A DNA stretch of 64,000 nucleotides from Kineosporia succinea (GTDB lineage: Bacteria > Actinomycetota > Actinomycetes > Actinomycetales > Kineosporiaceae). Position 1 is the first letter of the stretch. The number at the start of each line of letters is the position of its first letter. Shown here piece after piece: positions 6,907-55,667 of this stretch. The position numbers were made by a program, and so were the translations under genes. Under the pieces are notes generated by a model that saw nothing but the letters and a program-made list of their open reading frames with translations, ran no database searches and was not told where the DNA came from. The stretch covers positions 4,027,241-4,091,240 of the forward strand of contig NZ_JAUSQZ010000001.1 in NCBI RefSeq assembly GCF_030811555.1, in the 5' to 3' direction.

Positions 6907-9900
6907 ATGGACATTGGCGTCACCATTGAGATGGTGGTGGCCCGGGTGCTGGGATTCGGTCTCGGCGTGGGGGCTGGCGACAAGGACCCGGCTGACGAGT
7001 TCAGGCCTGCCACGATTGCCTCCGGCACCAAGGAGTGGCTCTACGTCAGCCACAAGGAAGACAAGCTGACCGCAGGCTGGAAGCCGGGGACCAGCGACGG
7101 GAAGCTGACGTTCTGGCGTAAGCACCCGGGTACGCACGTCGAGTGGATCGAGATCCAGCTCACCGGTACGGCGGACAACAACACCACGATCCGCAAGGAA
7201 GACACCGGCAGCTTCAGCGGCAGCGACCTGCCCAAGATTCGGGACGCCTGGCAGACTTTCGCCCGGGAGGTTCCCAAACTGGTGGGGAGTCAGTCGGGTT
7301 CGGTGCTCGACCCGGCCTCGATCCTCAACACCCGTGCCGCGTTCGATGCGATGGGGCTGTACTACCACAATCGCTGGACCGACATGGACAACATGATCAA
7401 GGACGTCAAGAAGGACGACAGTGCCTTCAAGGGGTCGGCCAGCCAGGCCTACGTCCGGTCCGTCGAGATCGGCAAGGTCAAGGTGGCCGAGGCCAAGGCC
7501 GCCAGCGACAGCTTCACCAAGACCTTCGGGGCCGCGGGGGACGCGGCCGCCCAGTTCGCCAAGGATCTGGACGAGGAGTTCCGGAAGGTCTGGAGCCATC
7601 CGACGCTGGGCAGCGCCCTGCTCAACCCCCACAACTTCGTGGTCAAGGCCCTGAACGGGGCCACCGTCACGAGCAACTACCAGCAGGCGAACGGCGGCCG
7701 GCAGTCCAACGGGTACACGTCCACCCAGACGAGCAATCCGAACGCCTCGCTGACCGACCTGAACTCCGGCGACAACCTCGCGACCAACGGTGGTACCGGC
7801 GACAACGGTGGTGGCCTCATCACCAACAGTGTCAAGAACTGGTACACCATCTCGATCACCATTCCCGGCATCGAGAACCCCGGCCCGCACGACGTCTTCA
7901 ACAAGGCGAGCTGGCAGGTCATCGACCAGGGCCTGCGCAAACGGTGGGCCGAGATGCTCGCCGCGTCGTTCCCCAAGACGATCGCGTCCGCCGCCGCCAT
8001 GAACACGGCCTTCGAGGCCGCGGTGCCGCAGCTGAAGGTGCCGGAGGTCAAGAAGAACCCGAAGCCGCCCTACAACGCGGACGTCAACAGCGGTGGTCTC
8101 AACACCGGTGGCATCAACTGGCCGAACTTCGACCTGGGCGGCGGCGGCGGTGGTGGGGGCGGCGGTAACAACAACCTCAACATCCCGTCGTTCAACTGGG
8201 GTGACGGCCCCAACCTGAACTTCGGCCCGACGCCCGACCTCACCGGTGGCGGTGGTGGCGGCGGCCTGAACCTCGACGACGGCCTCGGAAACCCCAACTC
8301 CAGCCCCAACCTGAACCTCGACACGACAGACAGCCCGTTCTTCTCGAGCGGCGGCGGGGGTGGGCTCGGCCCGGACGACGAGACCCTCACGGGTCTGAAC
8401 CGGATGTCCTCGCTGGCGCCGGAACTCGACCTCAACGACAACGGGATCCTGGACTCCGAGGAGAGCGCCACCGGTGGCTCGAACTTCGGCGGCGGGCTCG
8501 ACTCCGACGGGAACGGGATCCCCGACGCCGAGGTGGGTGGCGGTGTCGGCGGGGGTGTCGGCGGCGGTGTCGGCGGGGACATCGGCGGCGGTATCGGTGG
8601 AGGGATCGGCGACGGTCTGGGGCTGGGCGGTGCGGCCGGAACGCCCACCTCCCTGGGCCAGCTCGGGCGCAAGCAGCTCGCTGCCCTGCGCGACGCGGGT
8701 GCGCTCGACGACCAGCCGATCACCGACGAGATGCGGGACGCGCTGGAGGAGGCCGGTCTTCCGGCCGGCGGCGCCACGAACCTCGGTGAGCTCAGCGACG
8801 CTCAGCTCGACGCCCTGTCCGACGCCGGGCTGCTCGACGACATCGACCTGAGCGCGGCCGACCAGGAGATCCTCTCGAAGGCCGGTCTGCTCACCCCGGA
8901 GAACCTGGGCGACCTCTCCGCCAGCCAGCTCGACGCGCTGCAGGAGTCCGGGGCCCTCGACGACGTGCCGCTCACCGGCGCGATGATCGACGCCCTGGCC
9001 GAGGCCGGGATGCCGGCCGACGGTGCGAGCACGCTGGGCGACCTGAGCCTCGACCAGCTCGACGCCCTGCAGGACAACGGGCTCCTCGACGACCTGGGTC
9101 TGACCGACGAAGACAAGCAGATCCTCCAGGACTCCGGGCTGCTGAGCTCCGGCGACGGCCTCGACCTCGGCTCGTCGCTCACCGAGACACCCTCCGACCT
9201 GGGCGATCTCAGCGGTGGGCAGCTCTCGCAACTGCAGAGCTCGGGACTGCTCGACGACATCCCGCTCACCGGCGAGCAGATCGCCGAGCTCCAGGCCGAT
9301 GGTCTGCTCGGGTCCGACACCACCGGCATCGACTCGCTGGGTGACCTGTCGACCGCGCAGCTGCAGGACCTGCAGCGGGCCGGTCTGCTCGACGACGTCG
9401 ACCTGACCCCCACCCAGCTGGCCGAGCTCGGGGTCGGCGGTTCCGGTCTCGACGCGGACACCGGCGGGCTGGGAGCGGGGCTCGGTTCGGGGCTCGGTTC
9501 GGGGCTGGGGGCGGGTCTCGGTTCGGGACTGTCCTCCTCCGACCCGGGCACCGACGGTCTGGGCGGGGGCCTCGGATCGGGGCTGAGCCCCGACTCGTTC
9601 GGCTCCGACACCCCGCTGAGCTCGTTCCCGACGGCGATCGACACGATGGACGTCGGTGGCGGCGGCGCGAGTGGTGGTCTCGGGGCCGACACCGGCACCC
9701 CGCTGAAGAACGTCTCCGCGGCGATGTCGTCGAACATGCCGGGCAACACCGGCCTTTCCACGGGCGGCATCAAGCCGGACGGTGAGCTGGCCGGGGCCAG
9801 CAACATCGGCAACCTGACCACGTCGATGGAGGACGCCCAGGCGGCCGACGCGGCGGCGAAGCTGAACGGCACCAGTGGCCAGGGCATGATGCCGATGATG

Positions 9901-10140
9901 CCCGGTATGGGTAATCCTGGTGGCGGCGCGCAGGGCAAGGAGCGGGAACGCAAGACCTGGCTCACCGAGGACGAAGACGTCTGGGGCACGGATCCGTTCG
10001 ACGCCGCCCCCGCAGTGATCGGCCGTTCCGACGCCGACGACGACTTCGACGTCACGGAAGAGCCGATGATGCCGGGCTTCCCGAGCGCACCGCGCCCGGC
10101 GCCGAAGCCCGACCACCAGCGCAGGCCCGGCCGGGCCTGA
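6907..10140 (+). CDS. Large PPE-like/ESX-associated secreted protein with six acidic ~40-residue repeats and an EF-hand-like loop
   Basis: 1077 residues, no cysteine seen. The N-terminal about 370 residues include a helical hairpin with F-K-G-S-A (residues 174-178), a likely WXG variant. A Gly/Asn-rich stretch (about 400-600) contains D508-LNDNGILDSE-E519, a perfect 12-residue EF-hand loop pattern, and DSDGNGIPD at 532-540, like thrombospondin type 3 calcium repeats. Six repeats follow (about 582-844), consensus LGDLS..QLDALQ..GLLDD then PLT and a helix ending GLL. The tail has the Met-rich MMPMMPG and DEDVWGTDP..AAPAVIGR (D1024), a C-terminal motif I recall from actinobacterial ESX-linked proteins. 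Start ATG 6907 is preferred (AGGAG 11 bp upstream) over GTG 6895 or 6898. It is paralogous to the next gene. The role is unknown; secretion and surface location are inferred. Confidence 0.8.
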   Translation: MDIGVTIEMVVARVLGFGLGVGAGDKDPADEFRPATIASGTKEWLYVSHKEDKLTAGWKPGTSDGKLTFWRKHPGTHVEWIEIQLTGTADNNTTIRKEDTGSFSGSDLPKIRDAWQTFAREVPKLVGSQSGSVLDPASILNTRAAFDAMGLYYHNRWTDMDNMIKDVKKDDSAFKGSASQAYVRSVEIGKVKVAEAKAASDSFTKTFGAAGDAAAQFAKDLDEEFRKVWSHPTLGSALLNPHNFVVKALNGATVTSNYQQANGGRQSNGYTSTQTSNPNASLTDLNSGDNLATNGGTGDNGGGLITNSVKNWYTISITIPGIENPGPHDVFNKASWQVIDQGLRKRWAEMLAASFPKTIASAAAMNTAFEAAVPQLKVPEVKKNPKPPYNADVNSGGLNTGGINWPNFDLGGGGGGGGGGNNNLNIPSFNWGDGPNLNFGPTPDLTGGGGGGGLNLDDGLGNPNSSPNLNLDTTDSPFFSSGGGGGLGPDDETLTGLNRMSSLAPELDLNDNGILDSEESATGGSNFGGGLDSDGNGIPDAEVGGGVGGGVGGGVGGDIGGGIGGGIGDGLGLGGAAGTPTSLGQLGRKQLAALRDAGALDDQPITDEMRDALEEAGLPAGGATNLGELSDAQLDALSDAGLLDDIDLSAADQEILSKAGLLTPENLGDLSASQLDALQESGALDDVPLTGAMIDALAEAGMPADGASTLGDLSLDQLDALQDNGLLDDLGLTDEDKQILQDSGLLSSGDGLDLGSSLTETPSDLGDLSGGQLSQLQSSGLLDDIPLTGEQIAELQADGLLGSDTTGIDSLGDLSTAQLQDLQRAGLLDDVDLTPTQLAELGVGGSGLDADTGGLGAGLGSGLGSGLGAGLGSGLSSSDPGTDGLGGGLGSGLSPDSFGSDTPLSSFPTAIDTMDVGGGGASGGLGADTGTPLKNVSAAMSSNMPGNTGLSTGGIKPDGELAGASNIGNLTTSMEDAQAADAAAKLNGTSGQGMMPMMPGMGNPGGGAQGKERERKTWLTEDEDVWGTDPFDAAPAVIGRSDADDDFDVTEEPMMPGFPSAPRPAPKPDHQRRPGRA
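8650..9438 (+). repeat. Six-copy protein repeat (LGDLS..QLDALQ..GLLDD) in the first large paralogue
   Basis: Six units of about 38-55 residues. Each has a conserved LG(D/E/Q)L(S/G)..QL..L...G.LDD half and a variable half with a second short helix ending in (A/S/D)G(L/M). The Asp pairs after each helix make it strongly acidic. The same six units occur in the same order in the next gene, so the array predates the duplication. Confidence 0.85.
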
Positions 10141-10180
10141 GCCGGCCGGCGTCAAACTTTTTCAGGAGCGATGAGGAGAG

Positions 10181-13180
10181 ATGGCACCGTACGAACCGGG
10201 GACCTCGATCGAACAGGTGGTGTTCAACGTGCTCATGCACGCTCTGGGCGCGCCCGGCGGGGTGGGATCGATCGATCCGGCGGTGACCCCGGGGGAGGTG
10301 GGCAAGCCGGGGGCACCACCCTGGCTGGTTCTGGTGGCCCAGGGCGACAAGCCCTCGGCGGGCTGGACGGCCGAGCGGACGGACGGGAAGCTCACCTTCT
10401 GGCGGCGGCTGGACTCCACGAAGAACGAGTACGTGGAGATCCAGCTGGCCGGCAGCCCGAACATCAACACGTACGACGCAAATACGCCCGGCGTGGGCAA
10501 CCTGGTGCTGACCCGGGACGCCTGGCAGCAGTTCTACCAGGCCGTGCCCGGCTACATGGGTGACGGAAAGGTGCTGGACCCCAGCAGTCTTCACCGCACC
10601 CGCCTCTGGTATGCGGCGGTGGCCGAGTACTACGGCCAGAAGCTCGACGAGATGCTGTCCATGCTCGACAATCTCGACCAGGACTCGACGTCGTTCCGGG
10701 GCTCGGCCAGCGAGACCTTCGTGTCGCGGATCCACACCGCGATGGGCAAGGTCGAGGGCGCCCGGGAGAAGGCCCAGGCCTGGGACTCGGCGTTCGACGG
10801 CGCCTATCAGGCGGCCCGCAACTTCCAGGAGCAGGTGCTGCGGGAGCTGGCCAATCTCGGTGCCCGCTACGAGGGGGCACTGCTCAACCCGATCAACTTC
10901 GTGATCAAGCTGCTCAACAGTGCCCGTCTGGAGTCGACCCTGGCGGCCCTGGCCGGACAGGACCTGAACGCCGACCACAACGTCACGTCCGACGGTGTCC
11001 TGGGGGCCGGGGGTGGTGAGGAGAAGACCGTCGCCTCGCACACGATCCTCATGACCATCCCGGAACTGGGGGCGGCGGCCGGGCCGTACGACGTGTTCCA
11101 GGCCGGCAGCTGGACGGCGCTCGACTCCGCGATCCGGGCCAAGTGGGCCACCGAGGTGTCGTCGCTCTTCCCCGACTCGCTGGCCGCCGCCACCCGCCTG
11201 GTGACCGAGTTCGAGCGGGCGACGGCCGCTCTCGAGGGGCGCCCGATCCCCGGCGACGGCACCGAGACCTCCCAGAACAACACCCCGAACGCCGACAACA
11301 ATCCCAACTCTCCGGGGGCGGGTGGTGACAACCAGTTCGGGGACGGCGAGAACGGTGACCCCGATCCGGCCACGGGCGGAAGCCAGGTCGGCAACACGTT
11401 CACCAACCTGCCGCCGGACACCCCGACCGGCAACGGCCCGGGCGGGCTCGGCCTGGGGCAGGACACCCGCTTCTTCGGCGGCGGTGGCGACGCGAACACG
11501 TTCGGTACCCAGGACGTCGTCAACGGGGCCGGCGAGTTCGGCGGTGGGGGAGACGCTTCGGCCTTCCGCACCGACCCGAACGCGTTCGGTTCCGGCAGTG
11601 CGGGCGGTTTCGGTGACGGTGGCTTCGGGGCCGACGGCGGCGCGGCCGGCGGAGCCGGAGCGGGGCAGCTCAATCCGGGTTTCGTCATGGGCGCCGGTAC
11701 GCTCGTCGGCTCGGGCGGCGGCGACGGTGGCTTCGGCGGCTCGAGCTTCGGATCCGCCGGGCTGGGCCTGTCGCTGGGCACGATGAGCCAGGGCCAGCTG
11801 TCGCGGGTCAAGACCTCGGGGCAGCTGGAGCAGTTCCTCGTCACCGACGAGATGCGGGACGTCCTGAGGGACGCCGGGATGGCGGCCGACGGGGCGGTCA
11901 CTCTCGACGAGCTCACCCTGGAACAGCTCACCGAGCTCCAGGAGCAGGGACTGCTCGACGACCTGGTGGTGAGCAGCGAGCAGAACAACGACGACAACTG
12001 GATCCTGGGGCCGGCGGGACTGGGCGGCCTGACCGCGACGCAGCTCATCCAGCGCCGCGACGACGGTGGTCTCGACGGGATCCCGCTCACCGACGACATG
12101 CGAGACGCCCTGGCCTCGGCCGGGCTGGACGCGCCAGACGCCTCGACGCTCGGCGACCTGAGCGACGACCAGCTCCGGGAGCTGCAGGGTGACGGGCTGC
12201 TCGACGGGGTCGGAGCCGACTCCGGGCCGGGCCGCTCCGACGACGACGGGGCGATGCTGTTCTCCTCGTCCTCGCTGGACTCCGGGTCGAGCCTGCGCAT
12301 GCTCAGTGGCCCCCAGGACCTGGGGGATCTCACCGGCGGTCAGCTCGGCGACCTGCAGGACGCCGGGCTGCTCGACGACGTCCCGGTCACGTCCGAGCAG
12401 CTCAGCACGCTCCAGGAGGACGGGCTCCTGGGGAGCGACGGCTCCGCGCTGGAGTCGCTCGGTGACCTGACCCCCGGTCAGCTGGAAGACCTGCAGCGGG
12501 CGGGGCTTCTCGACGACGTCGATCTGAGCCCGGGGCAGCTGTCCGAGCTCGGTCTGAGTAACGACCCGGTCGCTCAGGGTCGAACCGGGGGCAGCTCTTC
12601 GGGTGGTTTCGGTCTCGACCTGCCCTCCAGTCAGTTCCCCACGGCCCTCGACGGACTCGGGGTGGGCCAGGGCGGCGGTGATTTCGGTATGCCGTCGGGC
12701 AGTGACGCTCCGTTGGGCAACATCTCGAAGTCCCTGGCCACCGACCTGGGCAGCGGAACCGGTTTCTCGGTCAAGGCATTCGAACCGGGTGGCAAACTGG
12801 CGGGTGTGGAGAACATCGGCACGCTCAGTGTGCCGTCGTCGGTGGCCGGAGCGAGTGCGGGTGCCGCTGTCGGCTCTATCGGCGGCGCCGGTGCACCGGG
12901 CATGATGCCGATGATGCCCGGCGCGGGAGGCGTGCCCGGGTCGTTCACCGCCTCGTCCCGAAGCCGTGACCAGGGGCGCAACCGGAACGTCAACATGCAG
13001 GGAGTGGACGACGTGTGGGGTTCCGATCCCGATGTCGGCCCGGCCGTGGTCGGTCGCTTCTACAACGACCTGCAGGCGCCGCTGGAGGTTCCGGACCTGG
13101 AGAACCCGGAGACCGACACCGATTTCATGAACACCCCGGGCCGGGCGCGACGGTCGGCCCGGACCGATGACCAGCGATGA
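10181..13180 (+). CDS. Second large ESX-associated secreted protein, paralogue of the preceding gene
   Basis: 999 residues, no cysteine seen. It aligns with the upstream protein along its length: N-terminal segment with KLTFWR and EIQL blocks, hairpin F-R-G-S-A at residues 172-176, NPINF(V/I) segment, Gly/Asn-rich linker, six acidic repeats (11771-12562), Met-rich MMPMMPG and the tail DDVWGSDP..GPAVVGR. It lacks the EF-hand-like loop of its paralogue. Start ATG 10181 has GAGGAG immediately upstream. Only 40 bp separate it from the previous stop. The pair may form a heteromeric surface or secreted assembly; this is inference from co-duplication. Confidence 0.8.
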   Translation: MAPYEPGTSIEQVVFNVLMHALGAPGGVGSIDPAVTPGEVGKPGAPPWLVLVAQGDKPSAGWTAERTDGKLTFWRRLDSTKNEYVEIQLAGSPNINTYDANTPGVGNLVLTRDAWQQFYQAVPGYMGDGKVLDPSSLHRTRLWYAAVAEYYGQKLDEMLSMLDNLDQDSTSFRGSASETFVSRIHTAMGKVEGAREKAQAWDSAFDGAYQAARNFQEQVLRELANLGARYEGALLNPINFVIKLLNSARLESTLAALAGQDLNADHNVTSDGVLGAGGGEEKTVASHTILMTIPELGAAAGPYDVFQAGSWTALDSAIRAKWATEVSSLFPDSLAAATRLVTEFERATAALEGRPIPGDGTETSQNNTPNADNNPNSPGAGGDNQFGDGENGDPDPATGGSQVGNTFTNLPPDTPTGNGPGGLGLGQDTRFFGGGGDANTFGTQDVVNGAGEFGGGGDASAFRTDPNAFGSGSAGGFGDGGFGADGGAAGGAGAGQLNPGFVMGAGTLVGSGGGDGGFGGSSFGSAGLGLSLGTMSQGQLSRVKTSGQLEQFLVTDEMRDVLRDAGMAADGAVTLDELTLEQLTELQEQGLLDDLVVSSEQNNDDNWILGPAGLGGLTATQLIQRRDDGGLDGIPLTDDMRDALASAGLDAPDASTLGDLSDDQLRELQGDGLLDGVGADSGPGRSDDDGAMLFSSSSLDSGSSLRMLSGPQDLGDLTGGQLGDLQDAGLLDDVPVTSEQLSTLQEDGLLGSDGSALESLGDLTPGQLEDLQRAGLLDDVDLSPGQLSELGLSNDPVAQGRTGGSSSGGFGLDLPSSQFPTALDGLGVGQGGGDFGMPSGSDAPLGNISKSLATDLGSGTGFSVKAFEPGGKLAGVENIGTLSVPSSVAGASAGAAVGSIGGAGAPGMMPMMPGAGGVPGSFTASSRSRDQGRNRNVNMQGVDDVWGSDPDVGPAVVGRFYNDLQAPLEVPDLENPETDTDFMNTPGRARRSARTDDQR
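11771..12562 (+). repeat. Six-copy acidic repeat in the second large paralogue
   Basis: The same repeat family as at 8650-9438. Units 2 and 4 contain insertions (an Asn/Asp-rich one in unit 2, a Ser-rich one in unit 4); units 5 and 6 are closest to the paralogue (LQ.AGLLDDV.L(T/S)P.QL.EL). Confidence 0.82.
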
Positions 13181-13201
13181 GTGGTGGAAGAGGAGGTAAC
13201 G

Positions 13202-13642
13202 ATGAAGTCTGAGGACGAGCTCGGCGAGTTCCGGCGGGCGCAGGACGAACTCGACCAGGTGCGGCAGCTGGCCGACGACATCCGGATGCGCGGAAACTCC
13301 GCCGTGCACAAGGCGACGCCCAAGAACAAGATGTTCACGGTCACGGTGGGTGGCCGGGGCGAGGTGCAGGACATCACGTTCCGAGCCAGCGCCTACCGTT
13401 CCCTGGCCCCCGCCGAACTGGGAAAGCTGCTGGTCGAGACGATTGAAGAGGCCCGGTCCCAGGCGATCGCGGCGGGCATGGCGAGTATCGCCGAGCTCAC
13501 GCCGAATGCCGCGCTGCCCCTGGACCTGATGAATCCGGCGTCTACGATGGACGATCTGATGGACAGTCTGCTCGACGCGGCCGGGCGGTCCATGCCCAAC
13601 GTGGCGCCCGACGACATTCCGAGACGCAGGGAGCTCCCATGA
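13202..13642 (+). CDS. YbaB/EbfC-family-like protein
   Basis: 146 residues. The central part has the YbaB/EbfC pattern: a helix, then FTVTVGGRGEVQDITF (beta hairpin), then a helix with ELGKLLVETIEEAR.QA. Classical YbaB proteins are nucleoid-associated dimers of about 100 residues; versions encoded with WXG100 proteins are common in actinobacterial ESX loci and may be helpers or substrates and not DNA binders. Start ATG 13202 has GAGGAGG 6 bp upstream. The stop overlaps the start of the next gene (ATGA), indicating translational coupling. Confidence 0.8.
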   Translation: MKSEDELGEFRRAQDELDQVRQLADDIRMRGNSAVHKATPKNKMFTVTVGGRGEVQDITFRASAYRSLAPAELGKLLVETIEEARSQAIAAGMASIAELTPNAALPLDLMNPASTMDDLMDSLLDAAGRSMPNVAPDDIPRRRELP

Positions 13643-13983
13643 GCGGTGAGATCAGCCACAACCCCGACAGCCTCGGGGCCGGCATCCAGGGGATGGACCT
13701 GGCCGTCAGCGGGCTCGGGGTGATCCGCGACCGGATGGACCGGATGTTCAACCAGATCGGCTCGATCATCGACGGCAACGCCGACGACGAGCTCTCGCAG
13801 GGTGTCGAGAAGACCTGGAAGATGGTCGGCGAGATCAGCCAGAGCACCACCGGCGGCCTCGGCGAGACCCTGCTGAAGTTCACCGACGGGGTCACCACCG
13901 CCGGCGCCCTGCGCGACATCGCCGGTGAGAACGCGGCCACCGTGGGTAACTGGGGTGCGGGCACGTCGGGCGGCAAGCACTGA
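13639..13983 (+). CDS. Small helical ESX/WXG100-like protein
   Basis: 114 residues with two long predicted helices separated near residues 45-55 (IIDGNADDELSQG), Gly-rich end, no W-x-G. Its size and 4-nt overlap with the YbaB-like gene match the common YbaB plus WXG-like pair seen beside ESX genes. It is the last gene before the terminator at 13989. It might be a chaperone or partner for the N-terminal domain of the giant protein; that is inference only. Confidence 0.75.
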   Translation: MSGEISHNPDSLGAGIQGMDLAVSGLGVIRDRMDRMFNQIGSIIDGNADDELSQGVEKTWKMVGEISQSTTGGLGETLLKFTDGVTTAGALRDIAGENAATVGNWGAGTSGGKH

Positions 13984-13988
13984 TCGAC

Positions 13989-14031
13989 CGGCCGGTCAGA
14001 TCGCGGACGCCGTGATCCGACCGGCCGTTTT
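13989..14031 (+). terminator. Rho-independent terminator ending the ESX operon
   Basis: Outer stem CGGCCGGTC (13989-13997) with GACCGGCCG (14019-14027), one A/C mismatch, inner stem GATC/GATC and then GCGG/CCGT (one G-T pair) around loop ACG, followed by TTTT at 14028-14031. It starts 6 bp after the stop at 13983, so the giant gene downstream is probably transcribed separately. Confidence 0.9.
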
Positions 14032-14095
14032 CGTGCCCGGGGGAGGGCCCGGGGCGTCAGCATTCTGAGTACCACGACCGGAAAGAGGTGGCTTG
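14032..14095 (+). promoter_or_regulatory. Leader of the giant gene with a second short hairpin
   Basis: This 64-bp stretch must contain the leader, and perhaps the promoter, of the giant gene. CCCGGG (14036-14041), loop GGAGGG, CCCGGG (14048-14053) can form a 6-bp hairpin whose loop resembles a ribosome-binding sequence. The probable true ribosome site is GAAAGAGG at 14081-14088. No clear -10/-35 pair is seen; the promoter may overlap the terminator. Confidence 0.4.
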
Positions 14096-54277
<40,182 letters not shown>

Positions 54278-54473
54278 GGGCCCGCGCGAGGGCACCTGGA
54301 CGGCGTTCGGGCCGGCACGTGGTCGGCCTGGTCGCGGGCCTCGCCCGGCTCTCGGGCTGCCGGCTGACAATCGTCCGGATCCAGCTTGAACCCTTCCCGC
54401 TGCCCGTCCGTGCAGGGGGTAGGGGCCGGTCCGCGTGGTGCGGGCCGGAACAGGCGTGTGACCGGAGGTGGCA
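54278..54473 (+). other. Intergenic region after the giant gene, with leader hairpin
   Basis: 196 bp without a gene. A 9-bp stem CCGGTCCGC (54426-54434), loop GTGGT, GCGGGCCGG (54440-54448, one G-T pair) precedes the ribosome site GGAGG at 54464-54468. No T-rich terminator is seen after the giant stop; short GC stems without a T-run occur at about 54348-54370. A promoter is possible but not identified. Confidence 0.45.
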
Positions 54474-55667
54474 GTGCCCGAGTCGGAGATGTCCCGGCAG
54501 GAGACCGACGTGGCGGCATGGGGGCCGCCCTCCTTCGGCGACTCCAGCACCGACGAGGACTCGACCCGGCCGATCGGGTTCGACCCCGGGCCCGAGGCGT
54601 GGCACACGATGCTGCTCCGGCTGGCCGGGGCGCTGCCCGACGACCTGATCAGTGAGGCCCGGGACTGGCTGTCCGAGGGCGCGACGATCGACGTGGCGCA
54701 GGCCGTCGGCTTCGCCGCCGCGACCGCTCGCGTGCCCGTGCTCACGCGGGACGCCGCGATGATGGCGCAGGAGCTGCGGCGGGCGGGGGAGGACACCGAG
54801 CTCGTGGACTCCCTCGAGCGGATCGACGACTCGGTGATCATGCCCGTGCCCTGGGTCTTCAGCCCGGCCGACCCGCGCCTCGACGACCCCGCCGCCCATC
54901 CCGGCCCGATCGACCTGACCACCGCCGACTCCGGCCCGCTGCTCGACGACGCCGACCACGCCATCCGTCTCGCCGCCGGGCAGGAGTCCGGCCTGGTCGC
55001 GGTGTGGCGGGCCTGGCGGACCCCGGCCGACGGATCCCCCTGGCCGGCGCCGCGCCGCGTGTTCGTGGTGCAGACCGGCCCGCACCCGGCCGACGACCTG
55101 GCCGCGATCACCGGCCGGATGCAGCACGCCCTGTTCAGCGCCGGTGAGACGAACCCCCAGGTCGAGGTGTGCGGTCCGGGGACGCCGGTGCCCGCCTACC
55201 AGAGCAGTGCCTGCGCCCACGCGGCGCTGGTGTGGTCCGACGAGCCGGCCGTGCCGGTGCGTATGGCGAGGGTGTTCGACCGGGTCGACCCCCGGCACGG
55301 CCCGATGTTCGCCGAGGACCACCCGGTGATCGACGACCTGGACGAGCTCACCCGGCTGCTGCAGTACCTCGGCAACGGCCTGCCGGTGATGACCACGTCG
55401 GCCACGATGAGCGACATCCTCGACCCCGAGCGTCCGGAGATCGTGCCCCTGACCTTCCGCACCGACGGGAACTGGGTCTGGACCGACACGATCGGCTACT
55501 ACCTCGAGCGCTACGGCCTCGCCCCCGAGGCCGAGCTGCTCGACTACCTGAGGTCCTCCCCGGACTGGCCCGAGGTGTCCGACGTCGCCCTGCACCGGGT
55601 GCTGAGCTTCCTGCAGCATCCCCAGGACGACGAGCCGGTCTGGACCGTGCCGCAGGTGAACGCCTGA
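54474..55667 (+). CDS. Uncharacterised acidic protein beside the giant effector (possible immunity or chaperone)
   Basis: 397 residues; I do not recognise a named family. The N-terminal half is helical (LLRLAGALPDDLISEARDWL). The rest is alpha/beta with RVFVVQTGP, and the C-terminal part has VPLTFRTDGNWVWTDTIGYY then LERYGLAPEAELLDYLR, a pattern I recall from hypothetical actinobacterial proteins near polymorphic toxins. Two cysteines occur (VEVCGPG, SACAH). Start GTG 54474 has GGAGG 5 bp upstream; GTG 54468 and ATG 54489 are alternatives. It overlaps the next gene by one base (TGATG). Position right after the giant gene makes it a candidate immunity protein or export helper, but nothing in the sequence proves either. 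Confidence 0.7.
   Translation: MPESEMSRQETDVAAWGPPSFGDSSTDEDSTRPIGFDPGPEAWHTMLLRLAGALPDDLISEARDWLSEGATIDVAQAVGFAAATARVPVLTRDAAMMAQELRRAGEDTELVDSLERIDDSVIMPVPWVFSPADPRLDDPAAHPGPIDLTTADSGPLLDDADHAIRLAAGQESGLVAVWRAWRTPADGSPWPAPRRVFVVQTGPHPADDLAAITGRMQHALFSAGETNPQVEVCGPGTPVPAYQSSACAHAALVWSDEPAVPVRMARVFDRVDPRHGPMFAEDHPVIDDLDELTRLLQYLGNGLPVMTTSATMSDILDPERPEIVPLTFRTDGNWVWTDTIGYYLERYGLAPEAELLDYLRSSPDWPEVSDVALHRVLSFLQHPQDDEPVWTVPQVNA

Noticed and set aside
10128-10163. GC palindrome plus TTTTT before the second large paralogue as an intrinsic terminator
   Set aside because: The palindrome GCCCGGCCGGGC has no loop and the stem does not sit directly before the T-run; the gap is only 40 bp and a ribosome site follows at once, so co-transcription is more likely.
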